DNA of 64,000 nucleotides from Odiellus spinosus (taxonomy: Eukaryota > Arthropoda > Arachnida > Opiliones > Phalangiidae): NCBI GenBank assembly GCA_963920705.1, contig OY987228.1, positions 18,112,565-18,176,564 of the forward strand, given 5' to 3'. The position numbers and the translations under genes were made by a program. Of this stretch, positions 22,801-33,600 are shown in pieces. Position 1 is the stretch's first letter, and every line of letters starts with the position of its first letter. Below the pieces are notes generated by a model that ran no database searches, was not told where the DNA came from, and saw only the letters and a program-made list of their open reading frames with translations.

Positions 22801-25204
22801 GGGACGACCCGTCTAGAACTACTCTTAGTTTTGTAGTAGAACTAACTTCTCTTTTTACTCCTTGATGTGGCAAATAATAACATTGTTTAGAATTAATTTC
22901 GCTATCGGGGACTTGTTCTATGATTCCTAAATCTAACTGCTCTTGGAGTACCTTACGATAATCTTGGAAATATTTCGGGTCTTTGTCAAATTTTCTAATC
23001 AAAGGTTTCATTCGCATTTTAGCGACCGAAAAATTGTTAGGCAAATTTTCCCTATTAGTTTTCCATGGAAATTTGACAACGTACCTTCCTTTTTCGAAAC
23101 TAAGATTCTTCGAATATCCCTTGATTATATCCTCTTTGGTTTCTATATTTTCAGACTCCCCTTTAATACCTATGGATTCTAGCTCCCATAAGTTTTTCAT
23201 CATCTCATCCGCCCTTTCTTCCACGCTAATGTGAAACGTGGAATAAGCTTCTATGACTGCGCTTTCAATTTCTACGGGACCCGATATGGCCCACCCCAAT
23301 TTTGTTTCTAAAGCTACGGTGGCCTTGCCTAATCTTTCTGATTTTCCTGAAGCGAATTCCCAATACGTATCTCCCCCAATTAAAACTCCAATGTTATTAT
23401 TTCCATAGTTACTGTCGTCTGCTAGTTGTAAGCCCTTTTGGATAAGATGATTTTCTATCTCTTCGCAACGTGGCTTCACTAAGGCCCTACAGATATAGGG
23501 AACTTCAATAGCTTCTATTTCTACAGATTCGTTTGGGTTTTTAATATTTTGTAAAGTTACCCTGACAATTTTGCGACTAACTTCCGGGGCGTCCTTATTT
23601 CCGAAGTTAAAGATAGTTAAAAGAGTTTTTCCAATTACGGGTAATTTTAGTTTTTGCGAAATGTCTTCTGTTATGAAGGACATCTGGCTTCCCCCGTCTA
23701 AAAGACATCTAAGGGGTTCTATTTTATTTTGATTTTTCGGATTTAACGCTAGAGCCTGAGCAGTTTGAAGCAAAATTGTTTTCTTACAAGCTACGTGTGT
23801 GTTAATGGCTACTTGCATGTTTGTGCTTTCAGATTGACCCTGTTCTCTTTCATTGTCTAAAGTTTTAACCTGGGTATTTTTCCTTTTATTTACTTCTAGT
23901 TGGTCACAAACTACAATATTATGTTTTTGATTGCACTTTCTACAGGTTTTAAACTGGGATCTACAACTATTTTGGTCGTGCCCCATTCTTATACAATTAA
24001 AGCACCTATTTTCTGCCCTAATCATATTTCTTTTGTCTTCTACCGCGTGGTAACTACAATTAATGGATGAGTGATTTGTACTCTTACAAAAAATGCAATA
24101 AATATTTTTCCCAGGGAAATTACGATAAACTGTCAACGCGGAGGCGGATCCCTGGCCCTTAAATTTTTCTTGTTTTGGGTATTTTTCCCTATTGTTATAG
24201 TTTTGGCCTTGACTCGACTTTTCAACTTCCGAGTTTTGAAGTTTTCCTAGCATTTCAGCTACCTCCCTATTTTGTATATCTTTTCTCAAAAAATCTAGTA
24301 ACCCTTCTACATCCCAATCATCGTTCGCGCCTTTACTTCTGCTATAATCTAGCCTAATATCATTTGGTATGCAACGAAGTAGAGCGGGGCAGAGAAAGGT
24401 TCCATTTTCTTTCATATTTACTCCCTGATTTTTTAAACTTCTGATATTTCCGTCACACGAATCTACTAATTTTCTTAAAGCTTTTGTATCGCTAGATTTC
24501 CTAACTGCCTGAGTATCAATTAATTTATTCATTAAGGAATGTATTATTATGTCCTTTCTACCATATCTATCATTCAACATTTTTACCGCATCATCATACG
24601 CTTCTTCAGACGCTATCATATTATTTAAAACACTAGCCGCTTCCCCTTCTAAGAATGAAACCAAATAGGAAAATTTGTCTACCTTAGCCATTCCTTGTCT
24701 GTTTTCTACGGCGGCTTGGAAATGACTCCAAAAGGAGGTCCACTTTGTGACGTCACCGTTGAATTTGGTCATCGTTAGTGTTGGAAGCTTGGTGGCTGGT
24801 TTGCTGGTCGTTACGGAACTTCCGCTGACGGATCCAGCGATGGATGTTGTTGCTGAGTAGTTTGGTACGAGTTGGTTGAGTTTCCGGTTTATCCTAGCTT
24901 TTGTGACGATAATCCGGTCTCGAAATTCGATGGCTCGTGATGTTTCCTTTTCACGTTCGGCAGCTCCGGTAGTTAAGTTTTCCACCCGTTGATCTAGCTC
25001 GTTCATCTCGACTTCCTTTGGTTGTAGAATAGCGAGAGCGTCTTCCAGGTCGTCGCTGGTCAGGTTTGCGCTTTTTAGTAGACCGTCCACGTTGTTGCAT
25101 AATTTTGTAACGGAAGATCTTATAGCCTTTTGGCTACCTTTTAGAGTTTGTAGTTCTTGGTCTTGCGCAGCTACTGCTGCCGCGGCTGCTGCTTGGTCCG
25201 CCAT
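19832..25204 (-). CDS. BEL/Pao gag-pol polyprotein (1790 aa), intact
   Basis: A single uninterrupted frame from the ATG at 25204. Domains in order: N-terminal coiled region; gag block of the DUF1759 type (about 135-290, with KFNGDVTKWTSFWSHF); three zinc-knuckle-like Cys motifs (about 370-433, beginning CIFCKSTNH and CFNCIRMGH); aspartic protease of the BEL/Pao type (active site D503 in CLLDGGSQMSF, so DGG rather than DTG/DSG); reverse transcriptase (about 780-990; first Asp in TADIEKAF near 838, catalytic YVDD at 921-924); RNase H (about 1100-1240; FCDAS, SDSTVALYW and NPADLATRG); integrase with HHCC zinc finger (about 1400-1460) and D-D-E core (IDFAGP near 1488, YSDNAKTF near 1554, GGQYERM near 1602); and a C-terminal DUF5641-type domain (about 1690-1785). 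No stop or frameshift was seen. Confidence 0.96.
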   Translation of the reverse strand: MADQAAAAAAVAAQDQELQTLKGSQKAIRSSVTKLCNNVDGLLKSANLTSDDLEDALAILQPKEVEMNELDQRVENLTTGAAEREKETSRAIEFRDRIIVTKARINRKLNQLVPNYSATTSIAGSVSGSSVTTSKPATKLPTLTMTKFNGDVTKWTSFWSHFQAAVENRQGMAKVDKFSYLVSFLEGEAASVLNNMIASEEAYDDAVKMLNDRYGRKDIIIHSLMNKLIDTQAVRKSSDTKALRKLVDSCDGNIRSLKNQGVNMKENGTFLCPALLRCIPNDIRLDYSRSKGANDDWDVEGLLDFLRKDIQNREVAEMLGKLQNSEVEKSSQGQNYNNREKYPKQEKFKGQGSASALTVYRNFPGKNIYCIFCKSTNHSSINCSYHAVEDKRNMIRAENRCFNCIRMGHDQNSCRSQFKTCRKCNQKHNIVVCDQLEVNKRKNTQVKTLDNEREQGQSESTNMQVAINTHVACKKTILLQTAQALALNPKNQNKIEPLRCLLDGGSQMSFITEDISQKLKLPVIGKTLLTIFNFGNKDAPEVSRKIVRVTLQNIKNPNESVEIEAIEVPYICRALVKPRCEEIENHLIQKGLQLADDSNYGNNNIGVLIGGDTYWEFASGKSERLGKATVALETKLGWAISGPVEIESAVIEAYSTFHISVEERADEMMKNLWELESIGIKGESENIETKEDIIKGYSKNLSFEKGRYVVKFPWKTNRENLPNNFSVAKMRMKPLIRKFDKDPKYFQDYRKVLQEQLDLGIIEQVPDSEINSKQCYYLPHQGVKREVSSTTKLRVVLDGSSHEKGAPSLNDVLLAGPNLNPDLLMLLLRFRTHKVAITADIEKAFLQVGLAREDKDMTRFLWVQEINGEIDQNNFRVFRMTRVPFGISSSPFLLAITIKLHAQKFEKLEPRAAKLIDEDIYVDDVVSGAKSVKEAFEISNKVNNIVSEAGMRLRKWNTNDKELRKLWGEEGKNYSPKTIYCKNENIEKQKVLGLSWDPETDKFSFNLEKLVEYLLSVKNTKRAVLSSVSQIFDPMGILGPFTIRAKLMFQKLWEEKVAWDEELEERLAIPFQEWCRELPALRKIKLDRYYLDKLEQNDIANIEIHAFCDASKVAYAAVIYLKVTTNSGETKIVLVMAKSRVAPLKDHSVPKLELMGCLLGARLIDYTKDIYKDQISKTYLWSDSTVALYWIKGAHKTWKPFVSNRVQEIQKLTKVENWGHCPGENNPADLATRGIKAKDLENCKIWFEGPPWLKFDSQQWPKTPLEIPEKLVDSERRKVALHVQCQEPKFIQNIISLNRFSKISKPVRITAWILRFVRHIKKGTKTIGELTTEELSSAENLWVKHCQREIYPDEIKNLENNKPIETKSKIATLKPFINEDGLLCVGGRLGESELSYREKHPAILNQNVRLAALLMERSHKEIMHAGVQSTITNIREKYWIISGRQLAKQVVKRCYECKRLNSKPGQMPEAPLPGARIIESQPFETIGIDFAGPIFVKEKSGKQTTVKSYICLFVCSVTRALHLELVQSLSTEDFLLAIRRMIARRGIPKIIYSDNAKTFIRANEDFKELWQNLKTNDILNFFGKKGISWRFIAPKAPWWGGQYERMVRSIKSTLKKVLGKAVLSHIEMETILTETEAMLNSRPLTFVYNDVNEPSPLTPGHFLIGKRLNSLPSQKLNNIEVNASRLSLTKRLKYRQTLLERVWKRWRSEYLMDLRSAHHTKLTNQETQFKDNEVVLVHEDKIPRQNWKIGVVTENQKGRDGKVRSCLVRMANGNVIRRPIQLLYPLEIVD

Positions 25205-25247
25205 TGTTCGTTTTGATTTTTAACGAACGTTTTTGAAGGTCTTGGAG

Positions 25248-25430
25248 TTGAGCGAAGTATTTACTCGCGCTTATTTTTTACGAAGTTTTTACTCGCGCTG
25301 ATTTTTCGCGAAGTTTTTACTCGCGCTGATTTTTTCGCGAAGTTTTTACTCGCGCTGATTTTTTCGCGAAGTTTTTACTCGCGCTGATTTTTCGCGAAGT
25401 TTCTACTCGCGCTGATTTTTGGCGAAGTTC
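25248..25430 (-). repeat. Tandem repeats in the retrotransposon leader
   Basis: About six copies of a 29-31-base unit (on the + strand, tttttactcgcgctgattt followed by ttcgcgaag) lie between the primer-binding site and the gag start. Copies differ mainly in T-run length, plus a few substitutions at both edges. In an RNA read from the minus strand the units repeat a CGCGAGTA motif. Copy number probably varies between insertions. Confidence 0.85.
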
Positions 25431-25514
25431 CACGCGTTTGATTTTCACGCGTTTAAGTTTCTAAAGACCGAGGTTTTACTAGATCTTTTTACGTTAATTT
25501 AATTAATTCCCGAA

Positions 25515-25527
25515 GGTTTCGGCACCA
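25515..25527 (-). other. Primer-binding site, tRNA-Phe type
   Basis: Three bases inside the 5' LTR, the minus strand reads TGGTGCCGAAACC. This is complementary to 13 bases at the 3' end of the standard eukaryotic cytosolic tRNA-Phe (GGTTTCGGCA plus CCA). The tRNA identity comes from memory of tRNA-Phe and should be checked in the host. Confidence 0.65.
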
Positions 25528-25530
25528 TTT

Positions 25531-25998
25531 TGTAGGGGCGAGTTTGATTTTTACCCAACCACTACATTTATTTTGAAGTTTTAAAGTTTTATTTATTTGC
25601 TCTGTGTCCGAGAGTGACAGAGTTTTTGTTTTGCGACTACAAGTTTTGAATTTTATTACAAGAGTGAAATTTTAGTCTTTTTACAATAATAACAAGTTTT
25701 TCGTTTTTACCCCCAACGCATCTCCATCCACATTCCCACGTGCTCCATTATGTCCTGCCTTTGCCTCTACTGACCAGAGCCCTACGTTTAGAAGTTTTGA
25801 TTTTTGGGAACTAGTTTCGAGGCAAAAACAGGTGCGAGCACACAGGCAACAATGAGGATGGAGGATGAGTTGGGGACATTTCCATGGAATTTTTAACCCT
25901 AGTTTTATTTTTACTACATTTTTGGCAATAATTTTAAAAAGTATATTTTAGATTTAAAGGGTTAGTTAAATTTTTAAAATACCCTAAAGGATTTTACA
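25531..25998 (-). repeat. BEL/Pao 5' LTR
   Basis: The 468-base terminal repeat at the right end, which is the 5' LTR of this minus-strand element and should contain its promoter. It matches the other LTR in length and, by eye, in sequence. Confidence 0.95.
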
Positions 25999-26003
25999 AG
26001 TTA

Positions 26004-28175
26004 TGATAAAATCGTGACAGCCTCACTTTAACACCTAACTCCAAAATTTTACAGTTTAACATTTCTAAAATTCTAGTTGGATCCCCAAATTTTGGACCTT
26101 TCCAAAACTGCTTAATTGTCGGATTGCATTCTTCCTTTAAAAAACCTTAATTTCCCCTTTTTTATTACTTAATGTGAAAGTTTTCTGAGCAGAGGATTAG
26201 GTAAAAAGTAGACAAGCCTAATATCCTTGTAAATTTTAAATATGGCTTTTTCCTCGTGGTTAAATATGAAATATTTTTAGGTAAAAATTTATATAATCCC
26301 AAAAAAATATTTCGTCATCTATATCTACCTTCCAAACTGCGAAAAGTCAAACTCGCTTTCCAAGAATGCTTTTCTTTCTTTTTTTGGCGCCAATAGCTTT
26401 CCATTTTTGAAAGACCCGTTACTTATAACGGCGAATCGAATCCAATAGGGTTTTTATATACCATTTTCCTTTTTTCTTTTAACCCTCGAATCTAGTATAA
26501 GAAGGAAATGCTACTTCTATATATAAGAAAGATATTCTTAAGGCATTTCTTAGAAAGTCTATTTCCATAAATCTCTCTTTCTCCCTCTCTATTTATATAT
26601 ATTTCCCGCTATTCAATCCTATATGGCAATTTTACAATATATATTAGCTATCCCCTATTGTGAAAAATCAGGAGCCAAAAGAAAGAAATCAAAAATGTGT
26701 TTTCTGTTAGGGCACACTCAGTTCCATTCCTTTTTTTTCTCACACCTCGGCGACGATGTTTTTCCTGAGAAATATAAGAAAAAGGTTCTCTTTTTCTATA
26801 GAGGGCCATACCATATGGGTTTCATTAGCGATATGACCAAAAAATTGTCGTTAAAACACACAGGGAAGTTTGAAAAGTATAACGGCACAACAGGGGGGAA
26901 AGGGGGCACTATACCCCCAACGTTTCCGGCCTAGAAAAGAAGCGAGTTATATTTTTCTAATATTTCTGCCCCGTTTTCTTTGTATAGTTTGTAAACTCCG
27001 CAGCTACAAACGAAACAAAAGATTATTTTGTCTTAATATATATCAAATTGGCGCGAAGGGTTTTTACCCGAGTTTCATTTAGGCCATGTGCTTGTATAGT
27101 TCGAGGGCGCACTCCATTGTTCTTTGATATAATATTCTTTCATCGTCGTCATGCAAAGATTCGTTTCTATTTTCAAAATAATATAAAACAATACAATGTT
27201 CGACTAATTTCAAGCAACGTTTGAGTAGCGACTTTTAGTAAAGGACGACTCTCGTTTTAATTCACAATTTATGGATACAAATTTATTGATGTAGAACTAA
27301 CTGAGAGCTTAATAATAAGACCATCCACTCCAAAATCGGCCAATAAATGAAAGAAATATACGAATTTTTAAAAAAATATTAAATTATTAAACTGGAAATA
27401 TTCCCATGTATTTTCAATATCATTGACATACTTTGTACTTATCACTTGACAGAAGGAAAAAATAACATTTTTTGATTAGACTTGTACTTTAAGCATCCTT
27501 ATAGTGACTGTCTCCTTACCCCAAACGTTACTTAGTTGCCTGAAATAAATTGAACCGGCTGTATTGGAGAAAAAGAAAGGAGAGGTTGAAATCGTACCAT
27601 GATGTGTGCCCTTTTTCCTACGCAATATATATCTGGCTGTAGTTACAGTTTGTTCACCCAAATCGAGACAATGTTTGCAAACCTATAAAGGAGTTAATTT
27701 CCCAAGCACTCGCGTCCACGATCATTCTATCTTTCCTCCGTAATCAGTTCATTGTCTCAAATCATCTGGATGGATTGATGTTGATCTTATAAAGGGGATG
27801 ATAGTATGTATGGAGGATATAGATAAGATGGAGAATGGTCTATACTGTATATTCTAAACCAAGCAAAGTTTACACTATACTTTATATCGGTGATTATACT
27901 GGTAATTGCCTTGTACACACTGCAAATTCATAGAGAAATAGACCATCTTTAATGTCATGATCAGATTACAGCGTGCATGAAACTTGTTCCAACGATTGAT
28001 TTGAACAAATACTTAAAGGAACTTAGGTTTGTACCCACTGAACGCTCTATTGGAAGTCTGAGGAGGGTTTTAACCCCCCATTTGCGCTCTCTCGATACCA
28101 CTAAGTATTGAGAACACGCGGTAGGGACGTAGGGTCGAACTTCGAAGGAAGTAACTGAAGAGACCCCTTCCTTTT

Positions 28176-28211
<36 letters not shown>

Positions 28212-28897
28212 CCCTCTCATCCTGCACGTTCCCATCAGGAATCCGTCATGACCAGCTTGGGGGGTTGACTCTAAATTATATTTTGGTTCTTAAATGTTTT
28301 CAAGATGACTTTGTAAATATATTCTTCACGTTTACCGAAGGTTTTCATTCGCATGACCATGTCTAAATCGAAACAGTAGTGTTAGAAACTCCAAGGCCTT
28401 CTTTAATGGGCCACCCTGATAAATTGTGTAGATACCTTTGGCCTAATAGTTTTTATTTTGGGATTATGACTAATAATTATTGATGCTTCCGAGAATTTGT
28501 GGGCCCTTTTCAAGATGAGGTTAAAATATGACAAGTTTAGATAAGTGTGGTGAAACCCCATTCGTATAGAGAGAGACTAGCAAATTATGAAGTACTTTTC
28601 ACCAATTAAAAATATTTTTTTCCGAGAGTTTGTTGGTTCATTCTTATAGTATTTTCCGACCTCGCCAAGATAAAATCAAAAGATTTCTGGGAAAATTTAG
28701 ATAACCCTATTCAAGTAGGCGTATAATCTTTATTTTTACATTTATGAAATCTGCATAGAACCTTTTACAGGAACGCACCCATTGTAGGTTAAAATTTAGT
28801 CAAAATTCCCAAATCACAAAATTTTAAAATAGATATTTTTTTCTTCATAAATTCGTGGACCACTATCTTAATTTGGATAATAATATACTATTTTGTA
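26004..28897. other. No gene seen
   Basis: Mostly AT-rich. A lone terminus like that of the family A TTAA element occurs near 26131 (ttgcattcttcctttaa) with no partner found, probably a relic. A T run of more than 30 bases lies at about 28179-28211. The short open frames have no recognisable product. Confidence 0.45.
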
Positions 28898-28901
28898 TTA
28901 A

Positions 28902-29499
28902 AGATGTAATGCAACCTAATAGCAAGTGAGTTTTTATCGATTCCTTATCGTTTAAATAGGCCTAATCCACCAGTCAAAGAAAAATACAAAATAATATTAA
29001 ACTAGAAATAAATTTAAAACTTACCCGGATTCATGGATATCCTGAGTTTCGGCAGCGTCTCGTTGAGATCTCGTCTAAACGACGGGTCTTTGCTCATTGG
29101 TCGGTGACCCATTAATGCGAAGAAATTCAGGATCTCCATGAATTAAACTAAGAAATTTTTCTGGATAAGTTTTAAATTTATTTCTATAGTTAATTCGTTT
29201 GTATTTTTTTTTAATGGTGGATTAGGCCTATTTAAAGGGCGAATGAAAGGCCGAAACAACCTATTTTTAATCGATTAAGAATGCTAAAATAATGAGAAAA
29301 ACAATAATATAACTCGTTATTTTATAATCAATTTCCAAAGTTCCCATGCTAAGCCTAGGCTGCCTAGCTTGGTGAACTAGGCTAGCACGACCTGTATTTT
29401 TTTAATATTCGCGGCTGTTCCTGTCGCCAATCACGAGCTAGTTTGCGTATTTTAAAAATATGTACTCGCTCGTGATTGGCGACTAGATCAGACGGGAAT

Positions 29500-29534
<35 letters not shown>

Positions 29535-29761
29535 TCGTGCTCGCCTAGTTCGCCGAGCTAGGTAGCCAAGGCTTAGCATCTGCAAGTTTCGGAACTTTGG
29601 AAATTGATTATAAAATAACGAAAGATTTTTGGTGAGTTATATTATTGTTTTTCTCATTGTTTTAGCATTCTTAATCGATTAAAAATAGGTTGTTTTGGCC
29701 TTTCATTCTCCCTTTAAACGGTAAAGAAACTATAAAAAACTTCTTAGGTTGTATTCTCCCT
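28902..29761. mobile_element. TTAA-flanked MITE, family A copy 2, split by a nested element
   Basis: Flanked by TTAA (28898-28901 and 29762-29765). Left terminus AGATGTAATGCAACCTAA; right terminus, reverse complemented, AGGGAGAATACAACCTAA. The body matches the copy at 17075-17507 (ttatcgattcctta, aggcctaatccac, taaaacttac, ctcattggtcg, caggatctccatgaat). The right arm is interrupted inside aggcctatTTAAacg by the element at 29236-29713; its last 48 bases resume after the insertion. Confidence 0.88.
29236..29713. mobile_element. TTAA-flanked long-foldback MITE, family B (478 bp), nested in family A
   Basis: Termini AGGGCGAATGAAAGGCC and, reverse complemented, AGGGAGAATGAAAGGCC. Flanked by TTAA on each side (29232-29235 and 29714-29717), which duplicates the single TTAA present at this place in the uninterrupted family A copy. 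Arms of more than 100 bases mirror each other (aatcgattaagaatgctaaa, tataatcaatttccaaag, cgccaatcacgag). The centre holds a run of about 30 A. Non-coding. Confidence 0.9.
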
Positions 29762-29765
29762 TTAA

Positions 29766-30282
29766 GACTATAAACAATTCGAAAAATTAATATTTATTTA
29801 ACTCGTACGAATGAGTTAAACCTATAGTTTTCAAATGATTATGGTAAAGTCGCTTTATCTTTAACGCTCCCAGAGAACGTGATCTGCCCATCGCCTAACC
29901 CTACGCAAAAAGCCGATAAGTCTTCTTATACATATACTGTTTCTGACTATTAATATGATTAATGCTATCCTTTAGATTAGTATAGCAGAATGACCTTTGA
30001 CCCATTATATTGGATACAGTTATATAGGATCGTTTGTTTTAGATCCCTGACCGATTACATCAAAGCCTCGGTCGCACGTATGTTTTAGCATTCTGTAAAT
30101 TGTAGCCATGTATGTTGTGATTAAATTGTATCTAACCAAAGCACTTATAGAGCTCCACAATCTTGCTAAGCGTAATATTTAACATAGAAAACCCGTACTC
30201 TACTATAATAGGTATAATTTGTAATGTTGTATACTGATATACAAAATACACGCGTATGTTTAAAGTATATATGAAACCTCAT
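29766..30282. other. No gene seen
   Basis: AT-rich spacer between foldback elements; nothing recognised. Confidence 0.5.
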
Positions 30283-30680
30283 TCAATTCGGGCCTCGTCA
30301 AATTGATCTGGCGTCAAACACGTGATATTCCCGAGACTGTTTTAACATGTGCCTGCATTTCATTTCAATGTGCTCCCGTGCATAGAATAACCAAAGAATC
30401 GGCTTTCTTCTAATTTGGTTAAAAATGGTCCAAATTAGAAAATTCCAAAAGACTAAATGAAATGGTCTCAATTTAACAAAAGTGGACCAAAATTTTAAAT
30501 GTCTTTGGTCCACATTTGTTGAATTTGGGTCATTTAATTTGGTCTATTTAGTCCAATTCTGTTGGAATTATATCCTCATTTGGAAAGCCGATATCTTTAG
30601 TTATTAAGTGTTAGTATTGAAGTGAAAAGCAATGTAATCAGTCTCGGGAATTTTTTTCAATTTGACGAGGCCCGAATTGA
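30283..30680. repeat. Long foldback element (about 398 bp)
   Basis: The ends are inverted copies, with TCAATTCGGGCCTCGTC on the left and GACGAGGCCCGAATTGA on the right. An inner pair (attcccgagactg / cagtctcgggaat) and a diverged central pair of about 65 bases (blocks like ggtccaaatt and gtggaccaaa) also fold back. A target duplication is not clear. No coding capacity. Confidence 0.75.
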
Positions 30681-33600
30681 GTCAGGCTTGCATTTTTAAA
30701 CTCGAGTAATTTTAACATAAAATTATTTGTATTAGGCAAACTAATAAAGCGATCCTTCAAATTAGTTTCTCCTCTCGATTTAATCATTAATTCCGAACCT
30801 CATTCTTTTTTGGTATCTAATTAGGGCGAATGCCCGATGTTTAAACACCGTTAGGGTTAATCTTTATGGACCTTCCCCCGTCTGCTATAAGCTATAAGGG
30901 CCGACCAAAGGGAGAGGAAGAAGGAGGTTTGTAAAAGGAGGGATGTGTCGGGGTTCCCAAAAAACGGTTGCGGGGTCGCTAGTAATGAACAGGAAATGAA
31001 AGGAAAACAGATCGGGCGTCGAACAGGAAATTACTGGCTCCTGTTCAGGTGCTGCGCCGCGTTAATGAGCTTCTTCCTCTTAGTCTAACCTCACTCTCAC
31101 GCGGTATACTTTAGTTAGTCTTATCACGCGATTTCAGCTCTTTCCTACTACACGCCTACGCTCTTGAACGAGCTCTCTTCGTATATATCGCTTTTTAGCT
31201 CTCATTCAGCCAATCAAATCGGCACAAAAAAATAACAAGCTTATATAGTTCTCAATAATATAATATTTTTCCCCTCAACCCTCAGGTTTGCTTTCCCCTC
31301 GACCCCAGAGGATTTTTTTTAGTGAAAAACTTGTTAATCATATATCCACTACATTTTTTTTTTTTTTAGATTCCTAGTAATGACGCTTCCCGTAACGTAA
31401 TTACTCGGAATTTTATGGAAAATAATTTACCGTTAAGCGTGTAATAGTGTTAGGAACGAAAATATGCTAATGTTAAAGTTTGGAGAAGTGCATGTGTGAT
31501 AAAGTTTTGGAATTGAAAATTTTAGAAAATTCGACCGCTTCTTTTTCAAGTCTCTTACGATATTAATGTTGAATTAACTTCAATTTCTCAACTTCGATTG
31601 TTTTTAATTTGTATATGCTTTCAGGGTTTAATCAAGGTTCTGGGAAAGATAAAACAGCCGTTCTCGTACAAATTGAAATTTATTTACCAAGGCTTAGGAG
31701 TATATATTATTCGTTAATCTATCAAAAAATATAAGAGGCTACAAAAGCGATCACTTGTCTATATTCCATGTTAAATGTAAAACTTGAGGGTTGAATTTTA
31801 TTTTAATGAGATTCTAAACTAATTAAAATTTATTTTGATATTATTATTAACGTACAGCAATTAGTATGTAGGTTCGGTTGTTGTCATCGCTTAGCACAGT
31901 CCTTTCTCAACAGCATGTGTTAATTATACCACTCCGCATTTATGTACTTTTGCTCATGTCCGTACCAGATGAGTCGGGTTATTTCTATTTCTTCTTTGAA
32001 CATGGTCTGGTTGCGACAACTCAATGCAGACTATATAACTTTCTCTATCTCTTTCCTTCGCTTTTCCTTTTCGCATTCTTGGAATTGCTAACCCTTTTAA
32101 GCGGATTAGGAGCGGGCTGAAAACCAAAAAGGAATCGACAGAATTTGTCTGTCCCCCTTCTCTATTCCCTCAAACCGTTTTTACTTTTTTAACCTTCTCA
32201 TCTATAATGTCATCGCCATTATGACCCCAGACTAACTTAAGAATTCAGACATAATTTTAATTAAATTGGTATAATTTTTCCTATATCTGGTAAAAAAAAA
32301 AAAAAAGTGAATAACCCCTGTCTGTTTTAACACGAACGCGTCGTGTAGATTGTAGATACGGAAATCAAAATGGTCTCTGCCTACATATTCGTTGAAAGAC
32401 AATTAAAATTAGGTTTTGAAATTTGAACCATATACGACACCTTTACAGTAAAATTATTTTCCGCTAGAAAAGCGACGTTTTGTTTCTATTCATAAAATCC
32501 CATCTTATTCTTACATAATCAATCTCAAAATATCTGCACAGGAAAAGAATATGAATTTGTGTTCACGAAAAAGCCAACTTCAGGGGGTAAATTGGAAAAA
32601 TATTAATAATATTAAGAAATTTTGAATCAAAAACAAATGGTCCAAGTTATTTTGTAATTTTTGGCGTTTTCACTTTCATGACAGAGTATACGTCAAATCA
32701 CGAATCACACAATTGAATTTATTGTCGATAGGTACACTGCACCTTCGCGTTTTTCAGTTTTTTACGTCTTTCTCCATCTCCGTTAGTGAAAACTAAGTAT
32801 TATAGCCCGCGAAACTAAATCGACATCATTTTCTTTTTTTGAGAGGGGGATAGCGATATCCAGTATAGGCTGTCTAACTTCCGTAAAAGCAAATAAGTGG
32901 GGGGTTTGAGGCATTTTTCGCCGACATCACCGGTGGCGCCACCTATCCTAGATGGAGGGTTTCGAAAGAATTTTCTTTTTTTTTTTTTTTTCTCCTCGAT
33001 CGCCTTTTACCGCACCACATCAGGGTTACGATGAAATATGGCTACGAATTTACGCTTTTTCTCCCGGTAGCCAGCACCTCGCGAGGTCAAAATGAGTCTT
33101 ACTATTTTTGATTCGATAGAAACTGCGACATTAAGTAATCCTCCGCCGTAGTATCACTAGCGTTCTCTTTTTCGACTCTCTATGAGAGCAGTTTGAGATT
33201 TCAACGCTTACCACTCTATTGACCATCTATTTCTTATACAGAACTTAAGGTAACCTAGCTTTGTACGCTTTGAAAACTCATTGTGATATACTGACTGTAT
33301 ATAAGCAGCTCCACGCGATAACTTCCCGCCAATTCGGTCGCTTACATAAAGGAAACGGCTTCTCCACCATTCTCTATTTCCCGCCAAAGTCTTCCTTTTT
33401 TTGTTGCTAGCTGGTCCTCCTTTCTCATTCATATCCTTCTAGATGCATGCTGGATCCGTACTAGCTTACCTCCGCGTGGAAACGAAATTTTTGGGTATTT
33501 CTTCGCGCGGTGACAAAATCGCATTAAGGGTTGAGTTTGGCGCCGTTTTATTGGCGCAGTTCTATATTCATCTCTTTTTCATATATTCACCGAAATATTG

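Larger units (their letters stand above)
19265..25998 (-). mobile_element. Intact BEL/Pao LTR retrotransposon (6734 bp), minus strand
   Basis: Two 468-bp LTRs (19265-19732 and 25531-25998) begin TG and end CA, and I find no difference between them by eye. A 5-bp duplication, AGTTA, flanks the element (19260-19264 and 25999-26003). In its own orientation the order is: 5' LTR (right), primer-binding site, leader with tandem repeats, one gag-pol ORF, polypurine tract, 3' LTR (left). No env-like ORF is present. Identical LTRs plus an unbroken ORF mean a recent insertion that may still be able to move. The domain order identifies BEL/Pao (Belpaoviridae). Confidence 0.96.

Noticed and set aside
20367..24357. 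Several + strand ORFs of 60-83 codons within the retrotransposon
   Set aside because: All lie antisense to the gag-pol ORF and show no domain.
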